Origin: Heliocidaris erythrogramma
Lineage: Eukaryota; Echinodermata; Echinoidea; Camarodonta; Echinometridae
NCBI GenBank assembly: GCA_025617745.1
Contig: CM046853.1
Span: forward strand, 62,939,024 to 63,003,023
Direction of reading: 5' to 3'
Length of the DNA stretch: 64,000 nucleotides
Positions within the stretch are counted from its first letter, which is position 1. The number at the start of each line of letters is the position of its first letter. This document shows positions 45,624-57,359 of this stretch, piece after piece. Below the pieces are notes generated by a model, which was not told the DNA's origin, did not search any database, and worked only from the letters and a program-made list of their open reading frames with translations. The translations under genes and the position numbers were made by a program.

Positions 45624-46567
45624 CAGCCCTGGGAAATGTTATTAGACCAACTCCTTTTAAAGGCGTATGTGCATGATGCGGGAAGTGTTGGCTACATCAG
45701 TAATTGAACTTTCAAATTGATTTCTACTAGCTGAGTCATAATGATTGGATGACTACTCCCTCTACAATAACTAACCCCTCGGACAATTACCCCCATAATA
45801 ATTACCCCTAGGACAATCCACCCGGACAATTATCCCCAAAGGACAATTTGATATAAAGGCATGCATCCCCAAATGGATGGATACTCTAGATTATCTAACA
45901 TAATGAAAATATCATAGAGGATAATTGTCATGGGGATATTCTCCAGGGGTAGGAAGGTTTTGAAAAAAATGTTCGGTCTCTGGGATAATTGCCCAGGAGG
46001 TATGCCTGATTGTCACTTCTCTAGAGGCAGTTTGTTCAGTTCTTGGTGGAAAACTACTACATGTACATTTGATGATAGCAGCCATGCCTTGTGGCATGCT
46101 GCCCATAAGGTGTTGCATTTTTTTTCTCTTTACAGCAGCTCATTCATGCAGCTAGAAACTTTTCTTTTTAGATAACTTCAATTTTTTGGTCACTTCAAAT
46201 GTTTTCAGTAGAATCATAAGCAGGCCATAGTGCTCAAACCAAGACAAGTAACACTTGAAAATCATCCTCTCAGACACATATTGTCTATGTGGTCAAAAAC
46301 TATTTCTCATAGGAAATTGCGGGGGGGGGGGGTGTAGTTTCTGGTAAATTTGTCCAGGCAGTTTGTCCTTGCCCTACTCGTCCTAAGGGTAATTCCCACA
46401 ACGGTTATTTTCATGGGGAGAAGTAGTCCATTAATAATGTCCATTAATAATGAATTAGCTGTTAATAATCAATTTCCCAGTTCCCTATAGACAATGGACT
46501 TAACACTACGTAACAGTAAACTGTATGCCTCCAAATGCGGCTGGTCTGATAATTATTTCCATTGCTG
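45624..46567. mobile_element. Tc1/mariner-like non-autonomous element 1 of 3
   Basis: The left end CAGCCCTGGGAAATGTTATT and the right end, inverted (CAGCAATGGAAATAATTATC), are flanked by TA. The interior holds GGACAATTACCCCC-type repeats like those at 12.5 kb. No transposase remains. Confidence 0.6.
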
Positions 46568-46573
46568 TATATA

Positions 46574-48229
46574 CAGTTAACAACAAAATTATTCATACCC
46601 CTTGGAAAATTATAGTTTTTTTGCATTTTTCCTAAAAATGAATGGTTAAATGAAGTTACTTACACATCATTTGAATACATTTAGTTATCATCTGCAAATG
46701 AATGCTGTTTCTGGTTTCACCTCATTTGCATAACAATAGAAAAGGTGAATTATCCAAACTGGGTGATGTTCAAAATTATTCATACCCTTGGTGATCTATT
46801 GACTTTGTCAATCAGTATGAATCCAGTCCTTGTGATTAATGCTCGTAACACTTTCTTCACACTGTCACAATGCTTCTGGAGGTCTCTACTGAGATATCAG
46901 GCCAATACCTGGTCTCCAATGGCCCAATCTCCTTGAGGATGTTGTCCACACATGCCATCACCTGGTCTTCAGGGGATTCGATGGATTTAAAGCAGATTTT
47001 GTGTTTGCAGGTGGTGTAGTTTTTAGACGTCATGAGGATAGGACTATGATATTGATATTTTCGTTAATATTCCTTACATTTTAATGACAATTCTGTATCT
47101 AAGTTGAAACAAAGTATTCTTCCTGGAGAGACTTCCCTAGAGGCATTCACTGTTGCACTGTCAAGGGAGGGTATTTCCTGATACTTTTGTTTCATTATTA
47201 TTGAGAATGTTTAGGGAGGCCATGGTAGTTGTCTAAAGCTTGGATGGTGCCAATTTTATCAGTTTATTCAGTTACACTGATTGACACATTTTTTATATGG
47301 ACACCTGCAAGTGGGTACTCTAGTGAAGCTTAAAATACTGATCTTTATGTTCCAGTGCACTGTCAAAGTGGTAGCATTTTGTGCACTGCAGCTGGTAACA
47401 TGGAGGGCATATGGTATAAAATTTGGTTTACATTCATTTTGATATCAAGGATTGTAGCTTTTATACCAAAGATACAAAGAATATACCATATGAAGATTGA
47501 TATACAGTAACAGTCAATGTGGGATGTGTATGGTACTCAATGGTTACATACTGTTATTCATGGTGACCTGACGTTAGAGTCATGCAATGACTTTAATATC
47601 ACCAACATGGCCTTCCTGAGCACTCTGATTAAGAATGGGGCCAATGAATAAAGGTGAACCCTCCCACATGCAGTGCAAAAGGGAAGGGCTCTTCATGAAT
47701 GGTGCTTTGCTTCATAAGTAGATACAGAATTTTCATTAAAATGCATGGAATAAATGACCGAAAATTTCAATATCATAGTCCTGTCATCATGAAGTAAATA
47801 ACTGCATCACCTGTAGGACACGAAATCTAATGAACTCCCTGAAGGTCAGGTGAAGGCATGTGTGGACACATCCTCAAGGAGATTGAGCCATTGGAGAACA
47901 GGTACTGGCCTGATATCCCAGCAGAGACCCCTCCGGAAGCCTTGTGACGGTGTATTAAAATAAAGTGAATTACAAGCATTAATAACAAGGATCGGATTCA
48001 TACTGATTGACAAAGTCAATAAATCACCAAGGGTATGAATAATTCTGAACATCGCCCAGTTTGATAACTCACCTTTTCTATTGTTATGCAGATGAGGTGA
48101 AGCATTCATTTGCAGATGATAACTAAATGTATTCAAGTGATGTGCAAGTAACTTCATTTAACCATTCATTTTTAGGAAAAATGCAAGAAACTATAATTTT
48201 CCAAGGGGTATGAATAATTTTGTTAACTG
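46574..48229. mobile_element. Tc1/mariner-like snapback element 2 of 3, ~415-nt arms
   Basis: Ends CAGTTAACAACAAAATTATT and its inverse are flanked by TA. The inverted arms extend about 415 nt each (46574-46990 and 47815-48229), well past ordinary terminal repeats. The 820-nt middle has no transposase similarity I can see. Confidence 0.75.
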
Positions 48230-48237
48230 TATATATA

Positions 48238-49052
48238 CACTAAAGGAAAAAAGAAACTTATAAAAGTTCAAGAGATCACCAAATTAAATTCTCTGCATGG
48301 AAATGTACCAAATTTGGATATAATGTTGATTCAATGCATGGCTTTAAATGACAGTCAATAACAAAAAGTTTTCTTCAATGCCACAAAAGAAATGTGCACT
48401 GAAACAAAGGACTCTCTAATCCCAAAGTCACAAAGACAAACTGCAGCCTTGTACACCATATGCATGTCAATGAATGAAACAAAAGAATTTCAAAAGGGAT
48501 TTGCAAGTTCATATCCAAACAGATTAATAGCCAGTATGTCCACCTCTAGCTTGCTGGCAAGCTGTACACCGTCTTCGCATGCTTCCGATCAGATTCGCGA
48601 TGGTAGCCTGGGGAACATTGTTCCATTCCTCTTGCAGTGCTGCAATGAGCGTCTCCCTATTGATGGGTTGATTGTCACGCCTTGACACACGTCGACCAAG
48701 CTCTTCCCAGAGATGTTCAATTGGGGAAAGGTCTGGTGAACGGGCGAACCATGGCAGAACATCAATATCCTCTTGCTCGAGGGGTGCAAATCCCTTTTGA
48801 AATTCTTTTGTTTCATTCATTGACATGCATATGGTGTACAAGACTGCAGTTTATCTTTGTGACTTTGGGATTAGAGAGTCCTTTGTTTCAGTGCACATTT
48901 CTTTTGTGGCATTGAAGAAAACTTTTTGTTATTGACTGTCATTTAAAGCCATGCATTGAATCAACATTATATCCAAATTTGGTACATTTCCATGCAGAGA
49001 ATTTAATTTGGTGATCTCTTGAACTTTTATAAGTTTCTTTTTTCCTTTAGTG
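48238..49052 (-). mobile_element. Tc1-type deletion derivative, element 3 of 3, with transposase C-terminus
   Basis: Terminal repeats of about 268 nt (CACTAAAGGAAAAAAGAAAC inward) are nearly identical, with only a few mismatches such as AAAGACAAACTGCAG against AAAGATAAACTGCAG. TA flanks both ends. Minus-strand frame 48524-48790 reads LPWFARSPDLSPIEHLWEEL, then GRRVSRRDNQPIN: the C-terminal DDE block (PDLSPIEHLW) of Tc1 transposase. The N-terminal two thirds are deleted. Confidence 0.88.
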
Positions 49053-50600
49053 TATATATGCTAAAATATCTAAAAATTGAAATTATTGTGTTGTTTATTT
49101 ATTTATTTAAAACGGTTTATTGATAAAAAGAAATCATTCGCGGCCAGACGGCCGAATTGCAGATTCTTTTACAGAAACACAAAATGGGTACATCATTCAA
49201 CAAAATTACATCAATAAATTATTTACAGATCACATAAATGCTTTGCTTATACTTAGCGTATCATGGTAAAGATGTATGTGGTATATAAGACGTAGGGCTC
49301 CACAAAATGCATCTCCATGACAAATAAAAGGAAGTCAAATAGGCCTATAACAACACATTGTAAAGAATTCTGGTAAGAACGGAGTAGTGTAAAGGGGGGG
49401 GGGGGGGGGGGAGAAAGAGAGGAATTGTAATGCCAATAGCTACCTGTGAAACTGCAATATTCTGAATATGGAAGTTTTGAGGCCGTTAACATGATAAGAA
49501 ATATAACATTTAAAACTTGTTGTATGATAAATATATAAAAATATAAAAATATGAAAGGTATAATATTAAAGATTATTGTGTAAAATATTTATAAAAATGT
49601 CACTAATGCATATCATGAGAATAGGATTCATTAATAATGTATAAAAGATGAATTCACCCACAAAAGAGAAAAGAAATGTAGAGTGGTGAGAAGGGAGAGT
49701 GAAGAACGGAGAAGGAAAGATAAAGTCAAGCGAAAAGAGAAAGGAAAGAGAAGGAGAGAGAGATAGAGAGAAATAGAAAGCTGAAGTAGGGTGGGGAATT
49801 CCAAGTAGATGCTCATAAAATTATTCATTAATTATATGTTTCCTGCTTGGAATACAAAAATGAGAACAAGCCTCATTGTTGAAGGTGGTACATGCACATG
49901 GAAAGGCATCGAATATCAAAAACTGCGGGCCGTGATCATGCACTAAACGTGACAATGTTTACAAGAACATATATTGTGACGAATATCGCAATATAGATTA
50001 CAAGAGTTGATTTACACAACAAAATGAACACAATACGGTACTGATTCTTCAAATGAATTTGAAAATTGAATTTGAATAGACCTGTTTACTAAGTTATTCA
50101 AATTTTATGCATACTTTTGAAACAAAGGTTGTTCTTGACAACCTGAAAGCTTGCCAGAGGCTTGTCAGACATAGCAACAAGTAATGTATGCAAACTGGAT
50201 TCCAAGTATTGTAGTTCATTCATTAATAACAGGTTAATGGATACCTCGTTACTTGGTCCCCAGAAAGAAACATCCATAAATTTGAATAACTTAGTAAACA
50301 GGTCTATTCGAAACGGGCATAGCTCATTCTTCTGTCTCATTCTTTTTCAACCATTAATCAAACTTGAAAACAGCCTTCGAGTTGATCAATGTACATTCTG
50401 TGGTAGATGTTTTAATAAATATATAAAATCGTGCTTGTTCCCCTGCGTCCTTTTGTTCCTCATCATTCGTAGGCCACTATATACTGTGGGATTTTTTTTT
50501 AAATCACTGAATCTTGAAGATAAAGCAGGCCTAATACCTACACAGTGTGAGTCACAAAAGGAAACTCATGTCCAACCTTTCATCATTTTAATAGGTATTA
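49053..50600. other. Gene-free stretch after the Tc1 cluster
   Basis: Contains a (TTTA)n start at 49095, a G run at 49397, GA-rich 49670-49780, and a local inverted pair near 50085 and 50300 (GACCTGTTTACTAAGTTATT and its inverse). No gene recognised. Confidence 0.5.
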
Positions 50601-50607
50601 TTTTTGG

Positions 50608-50880
50608 GGTCTGCTCGCTATTCATAAGGACCGCTATTCATAGAAAACCGCTATTTATTTAACACGCGTTATGAATAGCGGTCCTTATTAATAGTTATTA
50701 ATAGTGGTCCTTATGATTGGAGGTCCTTATGAATAGCGAGGTAATTTGTCTATGGTTTGCTCGCTATTTAGAAGGACCGCTATTCATACAAAACCGCTAT
50801 TCATTTAGTCACGCATTATGGACAGCGGTCATTGTGAATAAGTGGTCCTTATGAATAGCGGTCCTTATGACTAGCGAGGT
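50608..50880. repeat. Two tandem hairpin units built from CGCTATTCATAAGGACC
   Basis: Each unit (about 50608-50745 and 50759-50880) opens with CTCGCTATT and AAGGACCGCTATTCATA, has ACCGCTATT near its centre, and closes with inverse copies ending TAGCGAGGT. Six or more copies of the TATTCATAAGGACC/GGTCCTTATGAATA motif occur. Confidence 0.75.
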
Positions 50881-51282
50881 TACCCCTTATTTTTTCTAAT
50901 TAAATGTTTTCCTCTGCCCAAGCTTTGAATCGGAAAAAGGATGGTCAACCCAAGGCTTTGTTGAATGGTTCAACTGTATGCATTCACACGTAATGAAAGT
51001 ACATGAAACTCCTGAATAACTTAGGCAAAGGGGATTTTTAGTTGTTAAAAAAATGGCAAGTGCTCGGTTATCTATATGATCACATTATGGTGAAGCAACC
51101 TATGAAATTATAATAAAGAAGACATTCATTGTATATAGCTCATTTGAAGGGGGCCCTCCCCCTGAGCATGCTGAGAGATTGAGAGATTGAGAATAAAAAT
51201 ATTACATGTACTGAGATTTTGGTGAAATGAGCCTTGTTATTGCAACGTAAATAATCATCAAATTGCTGTTAACCTTACAAAT

Positions 51283-51470
51283 CAATGGCGGATCTAAGGG
51301 GAGGGGGCACATCCGGCCCGTGCGCCCCCCTTGAAAGAAAAGTATGCATTTTGACCATAAGGATCCGCCCTTTTTTGGATTTTTTTGCTTGTCAGAGAAT
51401 TATAGAGGGAAATCGTACCCCATACCCCCCCCCCCCCCCCCCCCCCTCCAAGTTTTCGAGAGCTGGCGAC
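51283..51470. mobile_element. hAT-type element fragment, same family
   Basis: It starts CAATGGCGGATCTAAGGGG and carries the inverted CTTGTCAGAGAATTATAGAG block and a long C run. The right end is lost at the border with the satellite that follows. Confidence 0.5.
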
Positions 51471-51533
51471 GAGATCAAAAAAATATACGGGTCTCCCTTT
51501 TCCAAAAGTTGACAAACCTTCATTTGTATTACT

Positions 51534-52440
51534 TTCCGCCTGAAAAAAATTGTTTGCTACGAGCCGTTATCTATCCCTCAAATTTGCTAAAACGTCAAGG
51601 CTTTTCCAGCATCCCTCCTGTTACAAGCAGTGCAGTATTGCGTCCAAATAATTGAAAAGCAGTCCGGGCGTCGAACTAACTTTCCGCCTAAAAAAGGGTG
51701 CTACGAGCCGTTAGCTTTCTCTCAAATATTCTATAAAACGTGAGAGCTTTCGCGCTACATACAGTGCAATATTGCGTCCAAATAATTGAAAAGCAGTCTG
51801 GCCGTCGAACTATCACTTTCCGCCAAAAAAAAATTGTTTGCTACGATCCGTTATCTTTCTCTCAAATTTGCTAAAACGTCAGGGCTTTCGCGCTTCGCGC
51901 GGGAAGATGGAAACTCACCCTCTCTGCACCCATCCCTGTTACACAGTGCAGTGTTGCGTCCAAATAATTGAAAAGCAGTCAGGGCGTCGGACTATAACTT
52001 TCCGAATAAAAATTGTTTGCTACGAGCCGTTATCTTTCTCTCAAATTTGCTAATAATAATAATAATAATATGAACATTTGTATTGCGCCGGTATCCATCA
52101 TGAGAGATGCTCATGGCGCAGATATTATTATCCCCGGTCATTGGATTCTGGCACGCCCGCACACAGTGTATGCACATTCTCCACTCCCTGGGGAGCATTC
52201 CAGCCAGGCGTCTGTTATAAGCGCACACCTGCTAAGCAAAGGACATTACCTTTCGCCATCCTACCGGGTACCCATTTAACACTTGGGTGGAGAGTGGCAA
52301 ATGTAGATTAACGTCTTGCCAAAGGACGCTAGTGCTGCGGTGGGATTCGAACTCCGGACCTCGTGATTCACAGTCCGGGGACTTATCCACTGATCCACAA
52401 CACCTCTACTGAGCTGTGGGGCTTTCGCGCTGGATTTCAT
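51534..52440. repeat. Tandem satellite, four decayed units, split by a SINE
   Basis: Units start near 51534, 51682, 51815 and 51995. Each has ACTTTCCGCC, TTGCTACGAGCCGTTATC, TTCTCTCAAATTTGCTAAAA, GGGCTTTCGCGCT and GCGTCCAAATAATTGAAAAG. The last unit resumes after the SINE as GGGGCTTTCGCGCTGG at 52420. Confidence 0.75.
52054..52413 (-). mobile_element. tRNA-derived SINE
   Basis: On the minus strand: A-box TGGATCAGTGG (near 52396), B-box AGTTCGAATCC (near 52345), body CCTTTGGCAAGACGTTAATC and CATTTGCCACTCTCCACCC. The LINE-like 3' end GCGCCATGAGC, GGATACCGGCGCAATAC is followed by a (TTA)n tail at 52072-52054. It is inserted into the satellite at 51534-52440. Confidence 0.8.
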
Positions 52441-53723
52441 TTTAGGGGGTGTTGTGAGCACGCGAAGCTCCGGGGGGGGGGGGGGGAGGTGCAGGGAAGG
52501 GGAGATCTCTCTATTTGGAATATATAGTGAAAGTTTGCGTTCTAGAGCACTTGGGAGCCTGAGTAGTGTGCTGTAGCCTTAACTTATTATTATTTTACTC
52601 TCAGTTCGAAAGAAATTTCACGATAATGTGTCCATGTGATCGAGCATATTGTATAGGACTGGTTTGAGTATATAAGAGGAAAGTTCCGCTCCAATTATGA
52701 AAAAAAAATGTTAACACAAATATATCTTGCTTGCAAAATATGCATGTGGAAGGGGAGATATATAGATAGTAAGAAAATTCAGCCGTTTATACGTTCTAAA
52801 AGACGTTCTACTGTAATAATGTGACATATGAGAAAGGACACAAAATATATCAAAATTTGTAATATATCATGTACACCTAAAAAGGCATTCTACATTGGTG
52901 CATGCATGTGGCTTTCACTTACATAGGGCCTAAGTACATGCATATTGATTAGCTTTTAATAATCTTTGTTACGGGTGCCAAGCTAATCTCAGTTTGCACT
53001 TGCCTTTGTCAACAATTTGTTTTGGTAATGAATAGGGGTAACTAAGGATACACTCCCCACAGCTCATTCATGTCCAGAAAGGGTGAGTGGGACAAAGAAA
53101 ATTCCCCTCCTCTGCCTCCTTCTATCAGCACCTCTCAAGAAAGCGATACATAAGAAAGCAGAGTTCTCTCCTTGAATACTCCAGCTGGGGTAAGTTATAC
53201 AGCTATTAAAATTGTATTTGGTAATTAATTTATTGTTAATCAACAACATGTAAGTGTAAGGATTATAATGTTTCAGAATGTAATCTACCCCCTTTATTAG
53301 TGTATGAACTATATATACATCATACGATATCTGAATTCAGAAAAGTTCACTAATTACTTTATTTTGTTATGTTGTCTGCTATACACAACTGTTAAAGAGC
53401 CGAAATGTATTGCGGCTAGTATTTATTTCCTTAAGATTGTTCATTGTATTATCATGTGCATTTATCTTTATCTGGTAGGGTTCGGGTATGATTTTGCAAC
53501 ATGTAAAATGCTAGCCTGCAATAAAAGATCCTGTAACACAACCATCATGTGTGCATATGGTGTTCTTCTTGTCTGTGCCACTTTTTGGTGTTACAATAAA
53601 ATATAAAAAAAATCTTCGGCCCGATGATGACTCCCGCAGCTTCATGCATGCAGTCCTCCAGCAATGTATATATATATAAATTATTACAGGCACTGTGCTT
53701 CTCTTGTGATTGTATATGGCAAG

Positions 53724-53836
53724 AGTTGGTCTAGTGGTAACTATGCGCGAGCAGCTCTTTGTATAATATAGCTTTGTACAGTGTATTCACCTACAAACTG
53801 ACTGTGATCGGACCCAGGTTCGAATCTCAGTTCTTT
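53724..53836 (+). repeat. tRNA-like SINE head remnant
   Basis: A-box-like TTGGTCTAGTGGTAACT and B-box AGGTTCGAATCTC are 80 nt apart, too far for a normal tRNA unless an insertion is present. No SINE tail recognised. Confidence 0.4.
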
Positions 53837-54094
53837 CGTGGTGATGTTAAAGGTCGGTCCCAGACGTAAATAATCAATTACACACACTCGAGATCACGCA
53901 CGCCATAACAGTATCTATAGACCCTACCCACAAATCTCTATACGGAATCTCCGTATCATAGGAGAGCAGTGGCCCTAAAGCTACCCAGATGCGGCGGAAC
54001 GTCAGACTCGGACAATGAATGGGACCCGGGTGCACCGGGTGCACGTCCCCACTGTGACGATCAGAGTCCGACGTTCTGCTACTCCCCACTCCCC

Positions 54095-54125
<31 letters not shown>

Positions 54126-54759
54126 ACAATGACAAAAAAAAAAATAGCTGAAGAAAAAAAAATGTAGATTTTCATGTTGGGGTGACGAAAATCTAGGGAA
54201 AATTAAAAAGATCTGCTCATGCAGGCTCATCTCAGCCCTCTAACCGCACTCAGTAGTATGTGCCGCGGAGCAGACCCCCATTTTTACACTCAAATTTCTG
54301 TTCCAAAGCATAGGCCTACCATTTTTCCACCTTTCCAAACCACGTCCGCTTTTTTCATTCCTGAGTCGTTCTATCCGGCCGTTTCCCTTGAAAATAAACT
54401 ACTTCCAAGGCATGCAGTTTTCTTCCCCAGAAAAAAACCCAAAACAAAACAAACAAAAACATATTTTCGATGATCCTTATATTTCAATATAACAACCAGT
54501 TGTAATCCAGTTCCAAAGACTCCCTTTTTCCAAAATGTTAGCAGGTCCGAAGACTATCCCTTTCATAATACGCTAGTTCCAAAGCCCCCTGTTTTGTCTT
54601 GCCAGTGGCAAATACCTACCACTTTGTCTTTGGGGGTCGAGTGCCCCCCCCCCCCCCCACCTCCCCATCCACTGCACTGCTCCACTCGACTCTGAGCTGA
54701 CACGCCTCCGACCAAGTCACATGATGCATGCACCACATATCACGAGACCTTGATGCAAA

Positions 54760-54988
54760 GTACATTTACATCCATTTACATTGACTGTGTACTTGTACCA
54801 CGGTTCACAACAATCGCATAGACTTATTGCATGTTAATACCGCACCGTATCCATGCTCTATCGCATACTCCCTGACTGCTGAGCTAGCGAGCTGCTGAGC
54901 ACGACGTAGTCGTAGTCTGACATGACATGATTGGGCAGAAACAAAGCCTAAACTAGTTTCTGCGTTGCTTTCCGTGGTCGGACAGTGT
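54760..54988 (+). other. Possible 5' UTR exon ending in a strong donor
   Basis: Unique-looking, mixed-composition sequence ends GGACAGTGTG/GTAAGTAAGC at 54988/54989. No ORF long enough to call. It could be a first exon of a rightward gene, or chance. Confidence 0.25.
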
Positions 54989-55313
54989 GGTAAGTAAGCA
55001 TTCAAACTCCATTAACTCAAGACTAAAAGAGTAGGCCTAGACTAGTAGTAGTAAGCGTAAGAGTATGACTTTAAGTTAAAAAGGTTGGTGCAGACTGCAG
55101 TATCCATGGCATAAACTTTAACTTTTAAGATAAACTTAGAGTAACTTAGACTAGAGTTAACGTTAGATTATCATTAATCTAAGTTTACAAATTTTAATAA
55201 AAGCTCCAATTCCAAAGTTCAAACCCAATGCCAGCCCAATGGCATGCTGGTCTGACAAATGGCTGCTAACTGTTAGTGTTAAGAAGATTGTGTTCTCATC
55301 ATTCTTACTGCGG

Positions 55314-55525
55314 CAGCCCGAACGCAGTGTTCTAGACCGAAATTTTCTGTCTCCAGTAATAGCCTCTTATTTGGGTAGGGTCGGCTACTACTTGGACTAC
55401 TCCAAGTAGTAGCCGACCCTACCCAAATAAGAGGCTATTACTGGAGACAGTAGTAGCCGACCCTACCCAAATAAGAGGCTAACGTACTGGAGACAGAAAA
55501 TTTCGGTCTAGTAGTGTTCAGGCTG
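55314..55525. repeat. Large near-perfect palindrome with a 46-nt duplication in one arm
   Basis: Left arm 55314-55396 and right arm from 55401 mirror each other over CTGTCTCCAGTAATAGCC, TCTTATTTGGGTAGGG and TCGGCTACTACTTGGA around a 4-nt loop (55397-55400). After 55450 a second copy of the TAGTAGCCGACCC...GGAGACAG block (55451-55496) is inserted before the arm resumes with AAAATTTCGGTCTAG. Confidence 0.85.
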
Positions 55526-55904
55526 CGATCAGCAGTCCTTTGATTGCTTGGATGTCTCTTACCGAAATTTTCAAGGTCGTTTGTCAAAATTTTGTTGTCG
55601 TTTGTCAAAATGATAGCCATGAAACATGACATTATTTGATTTTAGGCTACTTAGGTATTTACAATACTTTACGATTGACTGTCGTCTTTCTTTTCAATGA
55701 GGATGATACAAAAAAGGCCTATTTATCTCCAAAAGCCTGTACTAAAAACTTCTGTAGGTCGGTGTTTTGCTTGCAATGCGCATGCGTCAGACAAGAAGGG
55801 AGCATTATGAATATTCATTAAGACGAGTGGCAGGCAGGAGCTCAAGCGAATAGAGATCGCCGGATCACAGTGGATATATGCTTGGATTCCTTCACGTACC
55901 CTAC

Positions 55905-56215
55905 GCTCATCTGATACAAATTTACTGCGGGTTCCATTGTCTATGAAAAAGTGGGGGGATCGGGCCTTTGCTCATGCGGGGCCCGTTCTGTGGAACGCTC
56001 GTCCTAATACTATCAAAAAATCAAATTCTTTGAGCTCCTTCAAGGGCAACCTAAAGACATATTTATTCAATGGTGCTTATTGAACACAGACATCTCACTT
56101 TTTGTCTCGTAAACTTCTTTTCAATTCATTGTTCTGAAGCGCCTTGAGCATTTAACTAAAATGGATAATGGCGCTTTAGAAATCGCATGTATTATTATTA
56201 TTATTATTATATGAA
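55905..56215 (+). mobile_element. LINE 3' end fragment (L2/CR1-like)
   Basis: A short open stretch reads LLRVPLSMKKWGDRAFAHAG, PVLWNARPNTIKKSNSLSSF and KGNLKTYLFNGAY, the standard C-terminus of L2/CR1-type polyproteins. It is followed by AAGCGCCTTGAGC, ATGGATAATGGCGC and a (TTA)n tail ending near 56212. It is 5'-truncated, as is usual for target-primed reverse transcription. Confidence 0.8.
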
Positions 56216-56259
56216 TATTCATTATTCCTGTGATGAAAACTATGCCGTCGTAATAAATA

Positions 56260-56407
56260 TTCATAGGCGCATGCGCAAGTGCCTATTTTCGCTTCTGCTT
56301 CAACAACATGGCGAATGGGACTGGTTTCGAAAATTGAGAGTAAAAAGTGATATTCATCGATTCTACACATTTTTTAGGAAAAGCTGATTTGCGGAAGGTC
56401 TGTTTAG
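56260..56407 (+). promoter_or_regulatory. Candidate housekeeping-type promoter and first exon
   Basis: GGCGCATGCGCAAG (56266-56279) is a full NRF-1 consensus. CAACATGGCGAATGG (near 56305) matches the YY1 initiator-type motif. A consensus donor TTTAG/GTAAGT follows at 56407/56408. The ATG there gives only eight codons (MANGTGFEN), so this exon would be mainly 5' UTR. A second, weaker NRF-1-like site (TGCGCATGCGTCA) is at 55778. No downstream coding exon could be joined in this window. Confidence 0.45.
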
Positions 56408-57359
56408 GTAAGTGGCATCGTATATATGATACTTTAATTTAAAAAAATAACTTATATGGCCATATTTTCAATGGTCATTTGAACATTGGTAAATTGTGAG
56501 ACCCACCGAATCGTACTGGTTTCACTCAGGAAGCTGCCACTTTGTGGCAGCGTCCCTGGGCTAATCATTGGTCATGTTGCCTTGTTGCCAACAATGTTGG
56601 TTAGACAGACAGAAAGGCCAAAGTCGTTATTATGCCCAGCCACCATTAAATCCGCCTGACCAACATCAAGTTTCTTGTGAAGTTGTGTTTTTATTATTGA
56701 AATTCTGATCATTTTCAACGGAAAAAAGGCTATTGTTAATTCATAACTGAAAAAATATCAGTCGAGAAGAGTGGAATTCGAACCAGCAACATTTTATGCG
56801 GTGTAGAAAAAGGATACTTCGGCCATGCAGATTTCTTTAGTTTACCACAGTTGACGGTACAGTTCGTTGCTCTAGTCTAAGTTAAGGCTTTATACTTCCA
56901 CTCTAGAAATTCAATACCTCTTTTCTGCTCACTGTTTTTTAGGTAGGATTTTTGCCAATTTGAGGATTACTGGGAATATTAGCTATTATAGCTGACAGAA
57001 AAATCTGTCTCTTTTTAATGGAGGAGTTTTAAACTTTTATTATTAATATTATAACATTTTTTTACTTTTGAGGCTCTCCTCCAAGACAGACGGAAGCCTC
57101 TCATAATCATTCATAGTTGCCATTGTCGAGTACCTCTCTGCCTGCCTTAACTGTAACTTTTGTAAGCAATGTTAAGCATTGGGTCTATGGACAAAAATTC
57201 AAGAAGTATGAGGTACCTCAGCCCAACCCGTGAATCAAAATACAAAGTCATAGGCCTAGGCCTAAATTTAAAAAAAAAATATAATGGCATATAATGATCA
57301 TAACATTTTACATAAATAATTTCCTGGTAGGGCCTACTACAAAATTTCAATATGGCATG

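Noticed and set aside
50162..50662. 166-codon plus-strand frame, the longest in the window
   Set aside because: No domain, no signal peptide, AT-driven composition, and it runs into the hairpin repeat at 50608; likely chance.
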